Part shown: positions 9,791 to 18,728 of the stretch, piece by piece
Layout: each line of letters begins with the position of its first letter
Position numbering within the stretch: the stretch's first letter is position 1
Assembly (NCBI RefSeq): GCF_904846685.1
Contig: NZ_CAJHBQ010000001.1
Coordinates: forward strand, 248,001-312,000
From: Psychrobacter submarinus
Lineage (GTDB): Bacteria > Pseudomonadota > Gammaproteobacteria > Pseudomonadales > Moraxellaceae
Direction: 5' to 3'
Length of the DNA stretch: 64,000 nucleotides
Notes under the pieces: model-generated
Databases searched by the model: none
Told to the model about the DNA's origin: nothing
The model's input: the letters and a program-made list of their open reading frames with translations, nothing else
Program-made: the position numbers and the translations under genes

Positions 9791-9825
9791 AATCAATAAT
9801 CAATAATCAATAATCAATAATCAAT
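9791..9825. repeat. Tandem heptamer AATCAAT, five perfect copies
   Basis: Five exact head-to-tail copies of AATCAAT, with a partial copy just before and an AATAATC remnant after. The array ends 6-7 bp before the AGGA ribosome-binding sequence of the aldo-keto reductase gene and lies within its 76-bp upstream spacer. Short tandem repeats in such positions change length by slipped-strand mispairing. Confidence 0.95.
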
Positions 9826-9843
9826 AATAATCAGGATGCAACC

Positions 9844-10884
9844 ATGCAATATGAAGTGCTGCCACAAATCGATGAAAAGGTATCGAAAATTTGTCTAGGA
9901 ACGATGACTTGGGGACAACAAAACAATGAGCGCGAAGGCCATGAACAAATGGACTTAGCCCTTAGCAAAGGAGTGAACTTTTGGGACTGTGCAGAGATGT
10001 ACCCCTCACCGCCTGACAAAGATAAACAAGGCGATACCGAGCGCATTATCGGTACTTGGTTTGCAAAGACACAGCAGCGCGATAAAGTTATCTTGGCCAG
10101 TAAAATGTCGCCGATGAGCTTTTTGCGAGACGGTAATAGCCGCTATAATGCCAAGCATATTAGTAGCGCTATTGACGGTAATCTGCAGCGTTTACAAACC
10201 GACTATATTGATGTCTATCAGCTGCATTGGCCTGAGCGGCAGTCGAACTTCTTTGGTCAGCGCGGTTATGACAGCGAGATGTCAGCGCAATCGCTTGATG
10301 ACTTAACGCCGTTTTTAGAGACCATTCAAGCGCTCAATGATGAGATCAAAAAAGGCCGCATTCGTGCTTATGGACTCTCAAACGATACTGCTTGGGGACT
10401 GATGCGCTACTTATGGGAAGCGGACAAAAACGGTCTCATCGCGCCTATCACGGTGCAGAATCCTTATAGCTTGCTTAATCGACTTTATGAGGTGGGCATG
10501 GCGGAGATTGCCCATCGCGAGAATGTCGGTTTGCTCGCCTACTCGCCCCTAGGCTTTGGGGTACTCTCTGGTAAATATTTGGGTGGCAAAAAACCAGCTG
10601 GCGCGCGGCTGACGATGTATGATAGATTCCAAAGATATATTAATGAGCAAGCGCTAGCAGCCACTGAGCAATACGCTAAGATTGCCAGCGATGCCGGACT
10701 AGATATGGCGCAGATGGCGCTCGCTTTTGTGAACTCGCGGCCCTTTGTCACAAGCAACATCATTGGTGCCACGAGCATCGAGCAGCTCAAATCAAACATC
10801 GATAGTGTTAATCTAACTTTAAGCGATGACGTATTAGCCGCTATCGAGGCGGTGCACACCCAGCAGCCGAATCCATCTCCTTAG
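9844..10884 (+). CDS. Aldo/keto reductase (Tas-like)
   Basis: A 346-residue NADPH-dependent oxidoreductase with a TIM-barrel fold. The catalytic tetrad is visible: D48 (NFWDCAEMY), Y53, K87 (ILASKM) and H128 (YQLHWPE). The family C-terminal cofactor segment includes SNIIGATSIEQL. Length and motifs fit the Tas/YajO-type group, which reduces aldehydes and ketones; the natural substrate is unknown. The start is the ATG preceded by CAGGATGCAACC, giving a usable ribosome-binding site. The upstream heptamer array could affect expression. A terminator follows, shared with the convergent acyltransferase gene. Confidence 0.93.
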   Translation: MQYEVLPQIDEKVSKICLGTMTWGQQNNEREGHEQMDLALSKGVNFWDCAEMYPSPPDKDKQGDTERIIGTWFAKTQQRDKVILASKMSPMSFLRDGNSRYNAKHISSAIDGNLQRLQTDYIDVYQLHWPERQSNFFGQRGYDSEMSAQSLDDLTPFLETIQALNDEIKKGRIRAYGLSNDTAWGLMRYLWEADKNGLIAPITVQNPYSLLNRLYEVGMAEIAHRENVGLLAYSPLGFGVLSGKYLGGKKPAGARLTMYDRFQRYINEQALAATEQYAKIASDAGLDMAQMALAFVNSRPFVTSNIIGATSIEQLKSNIDSVNLTLSDDVLAAIEAVHTQQPNPSP

Positions 10885-10948
10885 TTCAGCTAACTAAAGC
10901 TGTTAGATTCTAAGGCTGCTAGATTCTAAAGCTATGACGTTTACGCAA

Positions 10949-10979
10949 AAAGGCGCTACTCGATATGATTAGCGCCTTT
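10949..10979. terminator. Bidirectional terminator between the aldo-keto reductase and acyltransferase genes
   Basis: A perfect 10-bp stem (AAAGGCGCTA / TAGCGCCTTT) separated by an 11-nt loop, lying between two convergent stop codons. The T/A ends are short. Confidence 0.75.
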
Positions 10980-11000
10980 GTCATTCACTTATATCGGCTC

Positions 11001-11786
11001 TTAGCTTAATACTCGTGCATGTAGTTCTGCGAGCCCTTCTTGCATGTGCTGTTGCAACAGATCTGTCAGCTCGCTTTTGCTACGGCCTTGTGGGTCGATC
11101 GCTTCAAGCGGCAAAACATAAGCGGTGACGTTCTTAGTATCGAGTACTTTTTTTAGACTCTGCTTCATGGTCAGCTTGCCATAATAAGGCAATTCTTGAC
11201 TTAAGCTGCCGTCTTTATTGACATAGGCAATCACCATCGCTCGTACCGGCACATCAGCGTCGATAGCCGCTTGCAAGAGCTTACCATGAATGCGCTTAAT
11301 CTTGGAGCCATCAGTGGTAGTGGCTTCTGGAAAGAAAATAACTGAAAACCCTTGGCGCAAAAACTCAGCGATTTGCGCTGCTACTGAGCCGGCATCGCCC
11401 GAGCCGCGCTGAATAAACACGGTACCAGCCGCATAAGCAAGCTTACCGAATATCGGCCACTCGCCTATCTCCGCTTTAGATAAAAAGAAAGCCGGACTGA
11501 CCGTACCAACCACCGGAATATCCATCCATGACACATGATTGGATACCCAAAGCCCATGATACTGCTGTACCGGCTCAACTTCGACAACCTTTATACCAAA
11601 AGAGCCGACCATCTTGCGGCAAAACGCTTGGATATAACGCGGTAGTTTTTCGCGCGGCGGGTTCTTAAAAGCGCCTATACGCTGTGCAGCTCGTAGACCA
11701 CCTGCCATAGTGGTAGTCATACCAACAATTTGCTTACTGCGGCTGAATTGTTTTTTTAATGAAAAGCCTGGCTTAGAATGGCTCAT
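11001..11786 (-). CDS. PlsC-family 1-acylglycerol-3-phosphate acyltransferase
   Basis: A 261-residue lysophospholipid acyltransferase. The catalytic HX4D motif is NHVSWMD (H84, D89), and the glycerol-phosphate-binding FPEATTTDG lies near residues 153-161. Enzymes of this family add the second acyl chain to lysophosphatidic acid, or acylate related lipids, at the inner membrane. It may be an accessory PlsC paralogue, since no other phospholipid gene is nearby; this is inference. It has a basic N-terminus and is divergent from hflX. Confidence 0.9.
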   Translation of the reverse strand: MSHSKPGFSLKKQFSRSKQIVGMTTTMAGGLRAAQRIGAFKNPPREKLPRYIQAFCRKMVGSFGIKVVEVEPVQQYHGLWVSNHVSWMDIPVVGTVSPAFFLSKAEIGEWPIFGKLAYAAGTVFIQRGSGDAGSVAAQIAEFLRQGFSVIFFPEATTTDGSKIKRIHGKLLQAAIDADVPVRAMVIAYVNKDGSLSQELPYYGKLTMKQSLKKVLDTKNVTAYVLPLEAIDPQGRSKSELTDLLQQHMQEGLAELHARVLS

Positions 11787-12071
11787 CTGTATCCCTCATC
11801 ATTGAATGTCTGTAAAAATGGCATAAGTATAGCAAAATTCTCATAGTCAGTGACGATTTGTTCACTGAGCTTGAATGAGGGTTCTCGTTATTCACTATCT
11901 ACTATAAGCCTATCTTTTGTAAACCCAGTAACATAAAACTGGCGTCACTATGACAATTAGGCTTTAATAACCAGTAATAAGACCGCATATAGACTATTAT
12001 CTGAACGCGATTATCCGCCTAATTATAGCCGATAATAGCGATTTATTTCCCCCATTTATAGGTGAAAATTT

Positions 12072-13538
12072 TTGGAATATTTTGAAAGATATGAAGGTGG
12101 CGAGCGTGCTGTTTTAGTGCACTTAGACATTCGTCAAATACAAGATCCCGATGATTTAAGCGAGTTTGAGCTACTTGTTGACTCCGCTGGCGCTCAGCGC
12201 GTGGAGCTAGTGACAGGCTCACGCTTAAAGCCAGATGCTAAGTACTTCGTCGGCTCTGGTAAAGCTCAAGAGATTGCTGAGTTGGTCAGTGCCAATGATG
12301 CTGATATTGTGATTTTTAATCATAGCCTCTCCCCCTCGCAAGAGCGTAACTTAGAAGCTTTAACGAAATGCCGCGTGCTTGACCGCACTGGCCTTATTTT
12401 GGATATATTTGCACAGCGTGCGCGTACTTACGAAGGTAAGCTGCAGGTAGAGCTGGCTCAGTTGAACCACTTATCCACTAGACTAGTACGTGGTTGGACG
12501 CATTTGGAGCGACAAAAAGGCGGTATCGGACTAAGAGGTCCTGGTGAAACGCAGCTTGAGACCGATCGTCGTCTACTACAAACGCGGGTCAATCAGCTCA
12601 AATCTAAGCTTGAAAAAGTACGTCAAACTCGCGCGCAAGGCCGTGCTCGCCGGCAAAAATCCGACGTCCCGACGATATCACTAGTCGGCTACACGAACGC
12701 AGGCAAATCTACCTTATTTAACCGCTTAGTCGATGAAAACATCTATGCCGCAGATAAGCTATTTGCGACTCTAGATCCGACTTTGCGCCGTTTAGATTGG
12801 CAAGGTGTCGGCCGTGTGGTCTTAGTTGATACGGTAGGCTTCGTGCGTCATCTACCGCATGAGCTTGTCGAATCCTTCCACGCCACTTTGGAGGAAACTT
12901 TAGAGGCCGATCTATTGTTGCACGTGATTGATTCTTCTAGCGAGGATATGCACGAGCAGATTGCAGCGGTCAAAGAGGTGCTAGCAGAGATTGATAATGA
13001 TGTGCCAGTACTCAACGTCTATAATAAAATTGACTTAACGGGCGAGCCTGCGCGCATAGGTTATGCCAACGAAGGTGAGCCAAACCGCGTTTATGTCTCC
13101 TCAAAAGACAATTTAGGCATCGAAGAGCTCACACTTGCGGTACAACAGCTGATGACGGGTACTTTGACTACCTTTGATCTAACCTTGCCCTACCATGCCG
13201 GACACTTTAAAAACACCTTGTATGAGCTTGGGGTTATCTTAGAAGAAAGCTATGATGATAGCGGCCACGAGTGCTTGACTATTCGCTTGCCAAGCGAGCG
13301 TCTCAAGCAGCTACTAGGGGAAGCAAACCTGCAGCCTATGGAGGTGCTACCGTTAGCGCAAGCGACTTTACTGATGCCTATTCTTGAGCCTTTTGAGCAA
13401 AACAATGAGGAATATTTGCAGCCGTCTGAAGATGAGTCATTAGTAGCGGAAGACTTAACCTACGAGCAGATCTTTGAGACAGATAATGAGTCTAGCGATC
13501 ATACTGCTATAGATGACAATCCAAGTCCGCAAGCGTAA
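12072..13538 (+). CDS. hflX: Ribosome-associated GTPase HflX
   Basis: A 488-residue GTPase that splits stalled or hibernating 70S ribosomes. The N-terminal HflX domain carries the signature GGIGLRGPGETQLE (150-163), a basic helix follows, and the G domain begins with GYTNAGKST (206-214), then DTVGFV (G3) and NKID (G4). I keep the TTG start because the protein then begins MEYFERYEGGERAVLVH, matching the E. coli N-terminus (FDRYDAGEQAVLVH). AGGTGA lies at suitable distance, and no in-frame ATG or GTG serves. The last 60 or so residues are an acidic tail absent from the shorter E. coli protein. No hfq gene is adjacent, unlike in enterobacteria. Confidence 0.95.
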   Translation: MEYFERYEGGERAVLVHLDIRQIQDPDDLSEFELLVDSAGAQRVELVTGSRLKPDAKYFVGSGKAQEIAELVSANDADIVIFNHSLSPSQERNLEALTKCRVLDRTGLILDIFAQRARTYEGKLQVELAQLNHLSTRLVRGWTHLERQKGGIGLRGPGETQLETDRRLLQTRVNQLKSKLEKVRQTRAQGRARRQKSDVPTISLVGYTNAGKSTLFNRLVDENIYAADKLFATLDPTLRRLDWQGVGRVVLVDTVGFVRHLPHELVESFHATLEETLEADLLLHVIDSSSEDMHEQIAAVKEVLAEIDNDVPVLNVYNKIDLTGEPARIGYANEGEPNRVYVSSKDNLGIEELTLAVQQLMTGTLTTFDLTLPYHAGHFKNTLYELGVILEESYDDSGHECLTIRLPSERLKQLLGEANLQPMEVLPLAQATLLMPILEPFEQNNEEYLQPSEDESLVAEDLTYEQIFETDNESSDHTAIDDNPSPQA

Positions 13539-13957
13539 GAGTTAACATCAAGGTTTTAGAACCAGCAAGATAGCTGCTGTAAAGTCTGTATTAAGCAATG
13601 AGTATATTGGCCATTTTTAGGCTGATGTGCTCATTTTTTATTGTTTGTCTGTCCTGGCTCTTTTGCTATTATCACCGCGCATGAGTTTTTGTTGTAAATA
13701 CACCGGCCCTTAAGGTTTATTAGTCGCTCACTTCTCTATATAATCGAGCGCATTGGTTGTCCCTCAACTAAAGTTTTTTACCTTTATTTCTTTTAAAATG
13801 ATAGAGTAAAACTTTTACGCAATCCATCTAAAAGCCTAGCCATAGCTATTTGCGATGCTGTTTATCGATAGTTTTCGTCAGTACTTTTTATCAATAGCAT
13901 GGCGCTTGATTTTATTCTATCTAGACTCTGTAATTGCCGTCTTGGCAAGGATAGCTT
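13539..13957 (+). promoter_or_regulatory. Spacer before the lrgA-lrgB pair with a candidate promoter
   Basis: A 419-bp gap. A perfect -10 TATAAT lies at 13739-13744, with a poor -35 (TTTATT) 17 bp upstream, which would start the lrgAB transcript about 205 nt before lrgA. Nothing else in the spacer stands out; a reading frame at 13855-14172 overlaps lrgA in another frame and has no family character. Confidence 0.35.
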
Positions 13958-14404
13958 ATGAATGCCCTTACCCAAACCAAACTGCCTTTGTGGTTAGCCT
14001 TACTTTTGACGCTCGCCATGGTGGTCATAGTGCGCGAATCAGCGCTACTCCTGTGTCAGTGGGCCGGTATCGAAAAAGCCGCCAACATTGTAGGCCTCGT
14101 GGCGATGTTCGTCATTTTAGTCGTTTGGCGCTTGCTCAAAGGCTTACCGGAATGGATCACCAGAGCCAGTAACTTATTGTTAGTCGATAGCGGTTTTGCT
14201 TTTTTGCCGGTATCAGCAGGCGCTGGTATTTTATTGTTTGAGTTAGGTGATGAATTTTGGGGCGTCATGCTGACAATGGCTATTAGTACTTTGATACCGC
14301 TTTGGGGTCTAGCGATTCTAGCCAACCGCTGGTTGAGCTCTAGCGCTGACAATAAGAGCAGTACAGGCCTGACAACACCTAAAGTTAGCGATAAGTCTGA
14401 GTAG
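13958..14404 (+). CDS. LrgA/CidA-family membrane protein
   Basis: A 148-residue protein with four hydrophobic segments (about 10-27, 40-60, 75-105 and 110-130). The mid-region carries the family-like stretch LLLVDSGFAFLPVSAGAGIL, where LrgA/CidA/YohJ proteins have a conserved F-PA-GV- pattern. It lies 21 bp before an LrgB homologue, the standard two-gene arrangement. LrgA/CidA proteins were first described as holin-like regulators of autolysis, while LrgB homologues in plants and bacteria take part in export or uptake of small organic acids (glycolate, pyruvate, 3-hydroxypropionate). The sequence does not decide between these roles. Confidence 0.83.
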   Translation: MNALTQTKLPLWLALLLTLAMVVIVRESALLLCQWAGIEKAANIVGLVAMFVILVVWRLLKGLPEWITRASNLLLVDSGFAFLPVSAGAGILLFELGDEFWGVMLTMAISTLIPLWGLAILANRWLSSSADNKSSTGLTTPKVSDKSE

Positions 14405-14425
14405 CCTGCGCGGCGGAGAATTAAG

Positions 14426-15115
14426 ATGATGTTTAGCAGTGTATTTATGGCGACTCTAGCCGCTATTTTATTGACCTTAGTCGCGCACGTGATCGCGCGT
14501 ATCTTGGCCAAAAAGATCTCATGGCTGCCTATGGTCATTACCGCTTTGGTATTAGTACTGCTGTTTTTATTTATTACGCAGTGGGATTACGAGCATTATT
14601 ATAGCGTTGCCAAACCAGTGTTTGATCGCTTGCTTGGCTATGTCACGGTACTGTTGGCTATCCCTTTAGCCGCCATGAATTTTAAAGGTTTGCCGGTTAA
14701 GCGCTTATCTATCATTGTCCTTATCGCAAGTGTGATCGGCGCGCTGTTACCGATGTCGTTAGCTTATCTGTTTTCACTCAGTCACGACACTTTGTTGTCC
14801 TTTGCTACGCGTTCTGTCACTACCCCTATTGGCTTGAGCGTGGCGGACTTAATCAGTGCACCGCTTGCGATGGCCAACTTAATTATTATTGTTTCTGGAC
14901 TGCTGGGCGGTGCCGTCGCTAGATTTTTATTTAAAAAAGTAGATGACGACAGAGCCAAAGGTTTAGCCTTAGGACTGGCCGCTCACGCGTTCGGCACAGT
15001 AGAAGCTTGGCAAATCAGCCCTACCGCTGGGCGCTATGCTGCCTTCGGTCTTGCGGTAAATGGCTTATTGACGGCTGTTTGGGTTCCTATATTTATCAGT
15101 GCTTTTAACATCTAA
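14426..15115 (+). CDS. LrgB-family membrane protein
   Basis: A 229-residue protein with five to seven membrane segments. It contains the recognisable family core FATRSVTTPIGLSVADLI (about 131-148) and the C-terminal LGLAAHAFGTVEAWQI (about 181-196), which correspond to the conserved KSVTTPIA and GxxxHxxGTA motifs of LrgB/YohK/PLGG1 proteins. It is co-directional with the LrgA-like gene and almost certainly in the same operon; an AGCCTGCGCGGCGGAG sequence precedes the ATG. No LytR- or LysR-type regulator lies beside the pair. Confidence 0.9.
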   Translation: MMFSSVFMATLAAILLTLVAHVIARILAKKISWLPMVITALVLVLLFLFITQWDYEHYYSVAKPVFDRLLGYVTVLLAIPLAAMNFKGLPVKRLSIIVLIASVIGALLPMSLAYLFSLSHDTLLSFATRSVTTPIGLSVADLISAPLAMANLIIIVSGLLGGAVARFLFKKVDDDRAKGLALGLAAHAFGTVEAWQISPTAGRYAAFGLAVNGLLTAVWVPIFISAFNI

Positions 15116-15298
15116 ATTTTACCAAATAAATAATTTTGACTAAAAACCTATAGCTATCAATACAATAGGGCTAAGCAATATTTTGTGTTATAGTAAGTAA
15201 CTATTATATTTTGTATTTATTACTAGTGGTTTGGTTACTATTGTAACTTTACAGAACTGTAACCTTATAGAATTTACTAATAATGCGAATCGCTATAA

Positions 15299-15400
15299 AT
15301 GCTTTGTCTGGCTAATACATCAGTTATTGATACCATCGTTGAAGCTATGGTTAAAGCTACTGCTGAAGCTATCGTTTCGTCATTAACCGATAAAGAGTGA
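15299..15400 (+). CDS. Possible 33-residue leader ORF before the transglycosylase gene
   Basis: An ATG-started frame encodes 33 residues (MLCLANTSVIDTIVEAMVKA and onward, ending SSLTDKE) and stops 7 bp before the next gene. The middle could form an amphipathic helix rich in Ala, Val and Ile. The upstream ribosome-binding sequence is poor. The stop region contains the AAAGAG that probably serves the next gene, so translational coupling is conceivable. No homology is known to me. A chance frame remains quite possible. Confidence 0.25.
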   Translation: MLCLANTSVIDTIVEAMVKATAEAIVSSLTDKE

Positions 15401-15407
15401 TTTTCTT

Positions 15408-16214
15408 ATGCCGAATACTGCCCCTTTATTGAGTCGCTGCTGGTCATCTATCTTGCTGACCTCTATCGCCCTATCCGCTGTTACCGTGACGGCACACGCT
15501 GGTAATATGTACATCTATAAGGATCAAGCGGGCCAAGTCCTCTTGACCAATGTCAGTCCGAGCGGTAATTTTGATAAATTTACCAAAAAAGTCAAAGTCA
15601 CTTACTACAAAGATGCCAAGGTGCATGAAAGCAATCGCGATAACACCTATAATAACTATGGCACTAGTACCGCTAGTAAGAGCAGTAGTCGTAATGCTTA
15701 TGATAGCTACATTCGCGCTTCTGCGACGCGTCATGGCGTCGATCCTGGCTTGATGAAAGCGATGATGCATACTGAATCTGCATTTAACCCCAATGCGCGC
15801 TCACCAGTGGGAGCACAAGGTCTCATGCAGCTTATGCCAGCCACTGCCCGCCGCTTCAACGTCCGTAATGCTTGGAACCCTGCAGAGAACATTGAAGGCT
15901 CAGCGAAGTATATCGCTTGGCTGATGAAGCGCTTTAATAATAACGTGGAGTTTGCTGTAGCAGGCTATAATGCTGGCGAAGGCAATGTCGATAAATATAA
16001 TGGTATTCCGCCCTTTAAAGAGACGCGCAATTATGTCAAACGGGTGATGAGCCGCTATCATAGTCTATATAAAAATGATGCTGGCGTCGTGGGTAGTGCC
16101 ATGATTGCTAGTAATGCTGATAGCAATAGTGGTCTACAAAAAGTAAGCTATGGTACGAGCAGTAATGCTCATAGCGCAAGCTACGTTAACTCTGCTTTTG
16201 AGGCGTTACGTTAA
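15408..16214 (+). CDS. Lytic transglycosylase with DUF4124 and SLT domains
   Basis: A 268-residue exported protein. The signal peptide (about 1-31, ending TAHA) is followed by a DUF4124-like segment (about 33-60, MYIYKDQAGQVLLTN). After a Ser/Asn-rich linker comes an SLT (family 1) lytic transglycosylase domain at about 98-215. The catalytic glutamate is E123 in MHTESAFNP, followed by the signature SPVGAQGLMQLMPATA and later VAGYNAGEG. These enzymes cleave the MurNAc-GlcNAc bond of peptidoglycan with anhydro-ring formation. The gene lies downstream of lrgAB, on the same strand but 292 bp away. The C-terminus is a low-complexity Ser/Asn tail. Confidence 0.93.
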   Translation: MPNTAPLLSRCWSSILLTSIALSAVTVTAHAGNMYIYKDQAGQVLLTNVSPSGNFDKFTKKVKVTYYKDAKVHESNRDNTYNNYGTSTASKSSSRNAYDSYIRASATRHGVDPGLMKAMMHTESAFNPNARSPVGAQGLMQLMPATARRFNVRNAWNPAENIEGSAKYIAWLMKRFNNNVEFAVAGYNAGEGNVDKYNGIPPFKETRNYVKRVMSRYHSLYKNDAGVVGSAMIASNADSNSGLQKVSYGTSSNAHSASYVNSAFEALR

Positions 16215-16271
16215 GCACTTGTCTATCGTTATGGTTTATAAGTATCAGTATCTAATAGCCCATATCAACGC

Positions 16272-16303
16272 AAAAAGCCCATTACTTAAGTAATGGGCTT
16301 TTT
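16272..16303. terminator. Bidirectional terminator between the transglycosylase gene and tsf
   Basis: A perfect 16+16 palindrome (AAAAAGCCCATTACTT / AAGTAATGGGCTTTTT) between convergent genes, with T-runs on both strands. Confidence 0.92.
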
Positions 16304-16341
16304 TGTATTTACTGACTTTAGAGTAACAACATACTCAACGC

Positions 16342-17223
16342 TTACTTGCTAGCCGCTTGTGCAGCAGCAACTTCAGCAGCGAAATCTTCTTGTTTTTTCT
16401 CGATGCCTTCGCCAACTTCTAGACGCTTAAAGCCTAGTACTTTTACGACCTCAGCTTTTAGTACATCGCCGACTTTTTTGTCATTGTCCATGACGTATGG
16501 CTGACGTAGTAAAGTCACTTCGTCTAGGTACTTACGTAGGCCACCTTCGATCATTTTTTCAACGATGTTGTCAGGCTTGCCAGACTCTTTAGCTTTGGCT
16601 TCGATGATATCTTTTTCACGAGCCAATACATCAGCAGACACGTCTTCGTCATTAACTGCTACTGGGTTGAATGCAGCGATATGCATCGCTAGGTTTTTAC
16701 CCGTCTCTTCGTTACCGCCTTCAAAAGACACAACAACGCCGATGCGTAGGCCATGACGATATGACGCTAGGTTGTCGCCTTCTAAAGTCTCTACACGGCG
16801 AATTTGAATGTTCTCACCGATTTTTTGTACTAAAGAAACGCGAGCTTCTTCAACGCTTTGGCCATCACCATAAGGTAGTTCAGAGATAGCAGCAACGTCA
16901 GTGACGTTGTTTTCGAGCGCAAGATTAGCCACTTTTTCTGCAAATGCAGTGAAGCTATCATCTTTTGCCACGAAGTCAGTCTGACAGTTTACTTCTAAAA
17001 GATAGGCTTGCTTATCGTTTTGCGCGATGACAATAGCGCCGTCAGCTGCGATATTACCTGCTTTTTTAGCCGCTTTTGCTTGACCTGACTTACGTAGGTT
17101 ATCAATAGCAACTTCGACATCACCATTGGCTTCTTGCAGGGCTTTTTTACATTCCATCATGCCAAGACCAGTACGGTCGCGCAATTCTTTTACCATTTTG
17201 GCAGATACTTTTACTTCTGACAT
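16342..17223 (-). CDS. tsf: Translation elongation factor Ts
   Basis: A 293-residue nucleotide-exchange factor for EF-Tu. The N-terminal UBA-like region has [15 protein letters not shown] (15-29), and the second family signature [13 protein letters not shown] appears as [13 protein letters not shown] near residues 77-89. Length is normal. It lies downstream of rpsB on the minus strand, as in most bacteria, but with a 305-bp spacer. The usual next gene, pyrH, does not follow; the operon ends at the 16272-16303 terminator. Confidence 0.98.
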   Translation of the reverse strand: MSEVKVSAKMVKELRDRTGLGMMECKKALQEANGDVEVAIDNLRKSGQAKAAKKAGNIAADGAIVIAQNDKQAYLLEVNCQTDFVAKDDSFTAFAEKVANLALENNVTDVAAISELPYGDGQSVEEARVSLVQKIGENIQIRRVETLEGDNLASYRHGLRIGVVVSFEGGNEETGKNLAMHIAAFNPVAVNDEDVSADVLAREKDIIEAKAKESGKPDNIVEKMIEGGLRKYLDEVTLLRQPYVMDNDKKVGDVLKAEVVKVLGFKRLEVGEGIEKKQEDFAAEVAAAQAASK

Positions 17224-17528
17224 AAGAGTTACCTTTTATTATGTATGTGAGTATTGATATGTATGGGGTACACGATACTTATATGTCTCAAGATATATCT
17301 GTGAGAGATATTTGCACGTATCTGAACACATTGAATCTTCGTCCAGCAAGTCAGTAACGTGTCAATAACAGATTAATAAACTAATAAGAAGGCATGACGA
17401 GTAAAACTTCATCATGCCTATTTTGAGCTGGTTTGAGCTTATATTTACAAGCTCAGCTTATACGCTATTAATAGCTTTATATGGGTGCCAAGCACTATAA
17501 ATCAAGGCTTGCCATATCTTAGGGCTAT
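17224..17528 (-). other. rpsB-tsf spacer with an internal hairpin
   Basis: A 305-bp gap between rpsB and tsf. It holds an 8-bp inverted repeat AGGCATGA / TCATGCCT (17390-17397 and 17412-17419) with a 14-nt loop; on the minus strand the stem is followed by TCTTATTAG, a poor T-run. It could be an attenuator or RNA-processing stem that sets the rpsB:tsf ratio. No clear promoter for tsf was recognised. Confidence 0.4.
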
Positions 17529-18362
17529 TTATAGATCAGCTTGTGCTTCCGCTGGGTTCTTAGTAGCCGGCGCTTCTGCAGGCTGCTCGGTAGCATTGGC
17601 TTCAGCTGGTGCTTCTTGCTCAGCAGGAGCTTGCTGGTCAGCTTTACCGCCTGCTTGCGTTTGAGCATATTCTTTACCCGCGATAACCGCATCGGCTACT
17701 GCTGTGACATATAGAGTCACGGCACGGATAGCATCATCGTTAGCAGGGATGATGTAATCAACATTATCTGGGTTAGAGTTGGTATCAACGATACCGATAA
17801 CTGGGATACCTAGGTTTTTGGCTTCTTTGATCGCGATCGCTTCATGATCGACGTCAACAACAAAGATAGCGTCAGGTAAGCCGCCCATGTCTTTGACACC
17901 GCCTAGTGAGCGCTCTAGTTTTTCCATATCGCGAGTACGCTCTAGCGCTTCACGCTTAGTTAGCTTAGCAAACGTACCGTCTTCGCTTTGCTTCTCAAGA
18001 TCTTTTAGACGGTTGATTGACTGGCGTAGGGTTTTCCAGTTAGTCAACATACCGCCAAGCCAGCGATGGTCAACATAAGGCATGCCAGCACGCTGTGCTT
18101 GCTCACGAATAACGCCACTTGCCGCGCGCTTGGTACCTACGAATAGGACTTTGTTTTTCTTAGCGGCTAGGTTGTTGACGTAGTTTAGTGCTTCGTTAAA
18201 TGATTTAACGGTGTGCTCTAAGTTGATGATGTGAATCTTGTTACGAGCACCGAAAATATAAGGACCCATTTTTGGGTTCCAAAAACGTGTTTGGTGACCA
18301 AAGTGAGCGCCTGCTTGTAGAAGGTCGCGCATTGATACTTGAGTTGGGTTGTCTATAGCCAT
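17529..18362 (-). CDS. rpsB: 30S ribosomal protein S2 with a C-terminal Ala/Glu/Pro tail
   Basis: A 277-residue S2 protein. The core (1 to about 228) is standard: [20 protein letters not shown] at the N-terminus and [19 protein letters not shown] near 165-183. The last 45-50 residues are a low-complexity tail built from AEA-, PAE- and QAP-type steps; E. coli S2 ends soon after the core at about 241 residues. S2 binds the 30S head-body junction and helps recruit S1. The spacer upstream (18363-18728) presumably holds its promoter and autoregulatory leader. Confidence 0.97.
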   Translation of the reverse strand: MAIDNPTQVSMRDLLQAGAHFGHQTRFWNPKMGPYIFGARNKIHIINLEHTVKSFNEALNYVNNLAAKKNKVLFVGTKRAASGVIREQAQRAGMPYVDHRWLGGMLTNWKTLRQSINRLKDLEKQSEDGTFAKLTKREALERTRDMEKLERSLGGVKDMGGLPDAIFVVDVDHEAIAIKEAKNLGIPVIGIVDTNSNPDNVDYIIPANDDAIRAVTLYVTAVADAVIAGKEYAQTQAGGKADQQAPAEQEAPAEANATEQPAEAPATKNPAEAQADL

Positions 18363-18728
18363 GATATTATCCTTGGTTGGGTTATGCCTCCATCTTACAA
18401 AAACGACCTATCTAGCGACACGCATTTGCTAAAGCGTTATTAAATAATCAAAATTATAAAAAAGCACTCAGACAAATTAATCAAATCGCCAGACACCCAG
18501 TCATCTTTTATCGTAAGATGTGTGTCATTGGTTGGTTTAAAGAATGCGCCACTTGCGAGGGACAGTTAAACTAAAATATTAAAACTACCCTGCAATAAAT
18601 AGCTGCGCTGTATTTTATCATAAAAGCAAGGGTAAGCTCTAGCACTTTGTTGCTTGATGCTTTGATTGATGGCGCTTTTTTATAGCTTACAGAATGTACT
18701 AAAAGCCCTAAGCAAGCGTTGATCAAAC
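18363..18728 (-). promoter_or_regulatory. rpsB upstream region
   Basis: A 366-bp spacer between the exporter gene and rpsB. On the minus strand a TATAAT lies at 18453-18458 without a convincing -35, which would give a leader of about 90 nt. S2 mRNA leaders in gammaproteobacteria are often autoregulatory, but I could not fold a confident structure by eye. Confidence 0.3.

Noticed and set aside
9791-9825. The heptamer array as a CRISPR
   Set aside because: Units are 7 bp with no spacers and no cas genes nearby; it is a simple tandem repeat.
13855-14172. A 105-codon frame overlapping the LrgA-like gene
   Set aside because: It overlaps a membrane protein with clear family features in another frame and has biased composition expected of a shadow frame.
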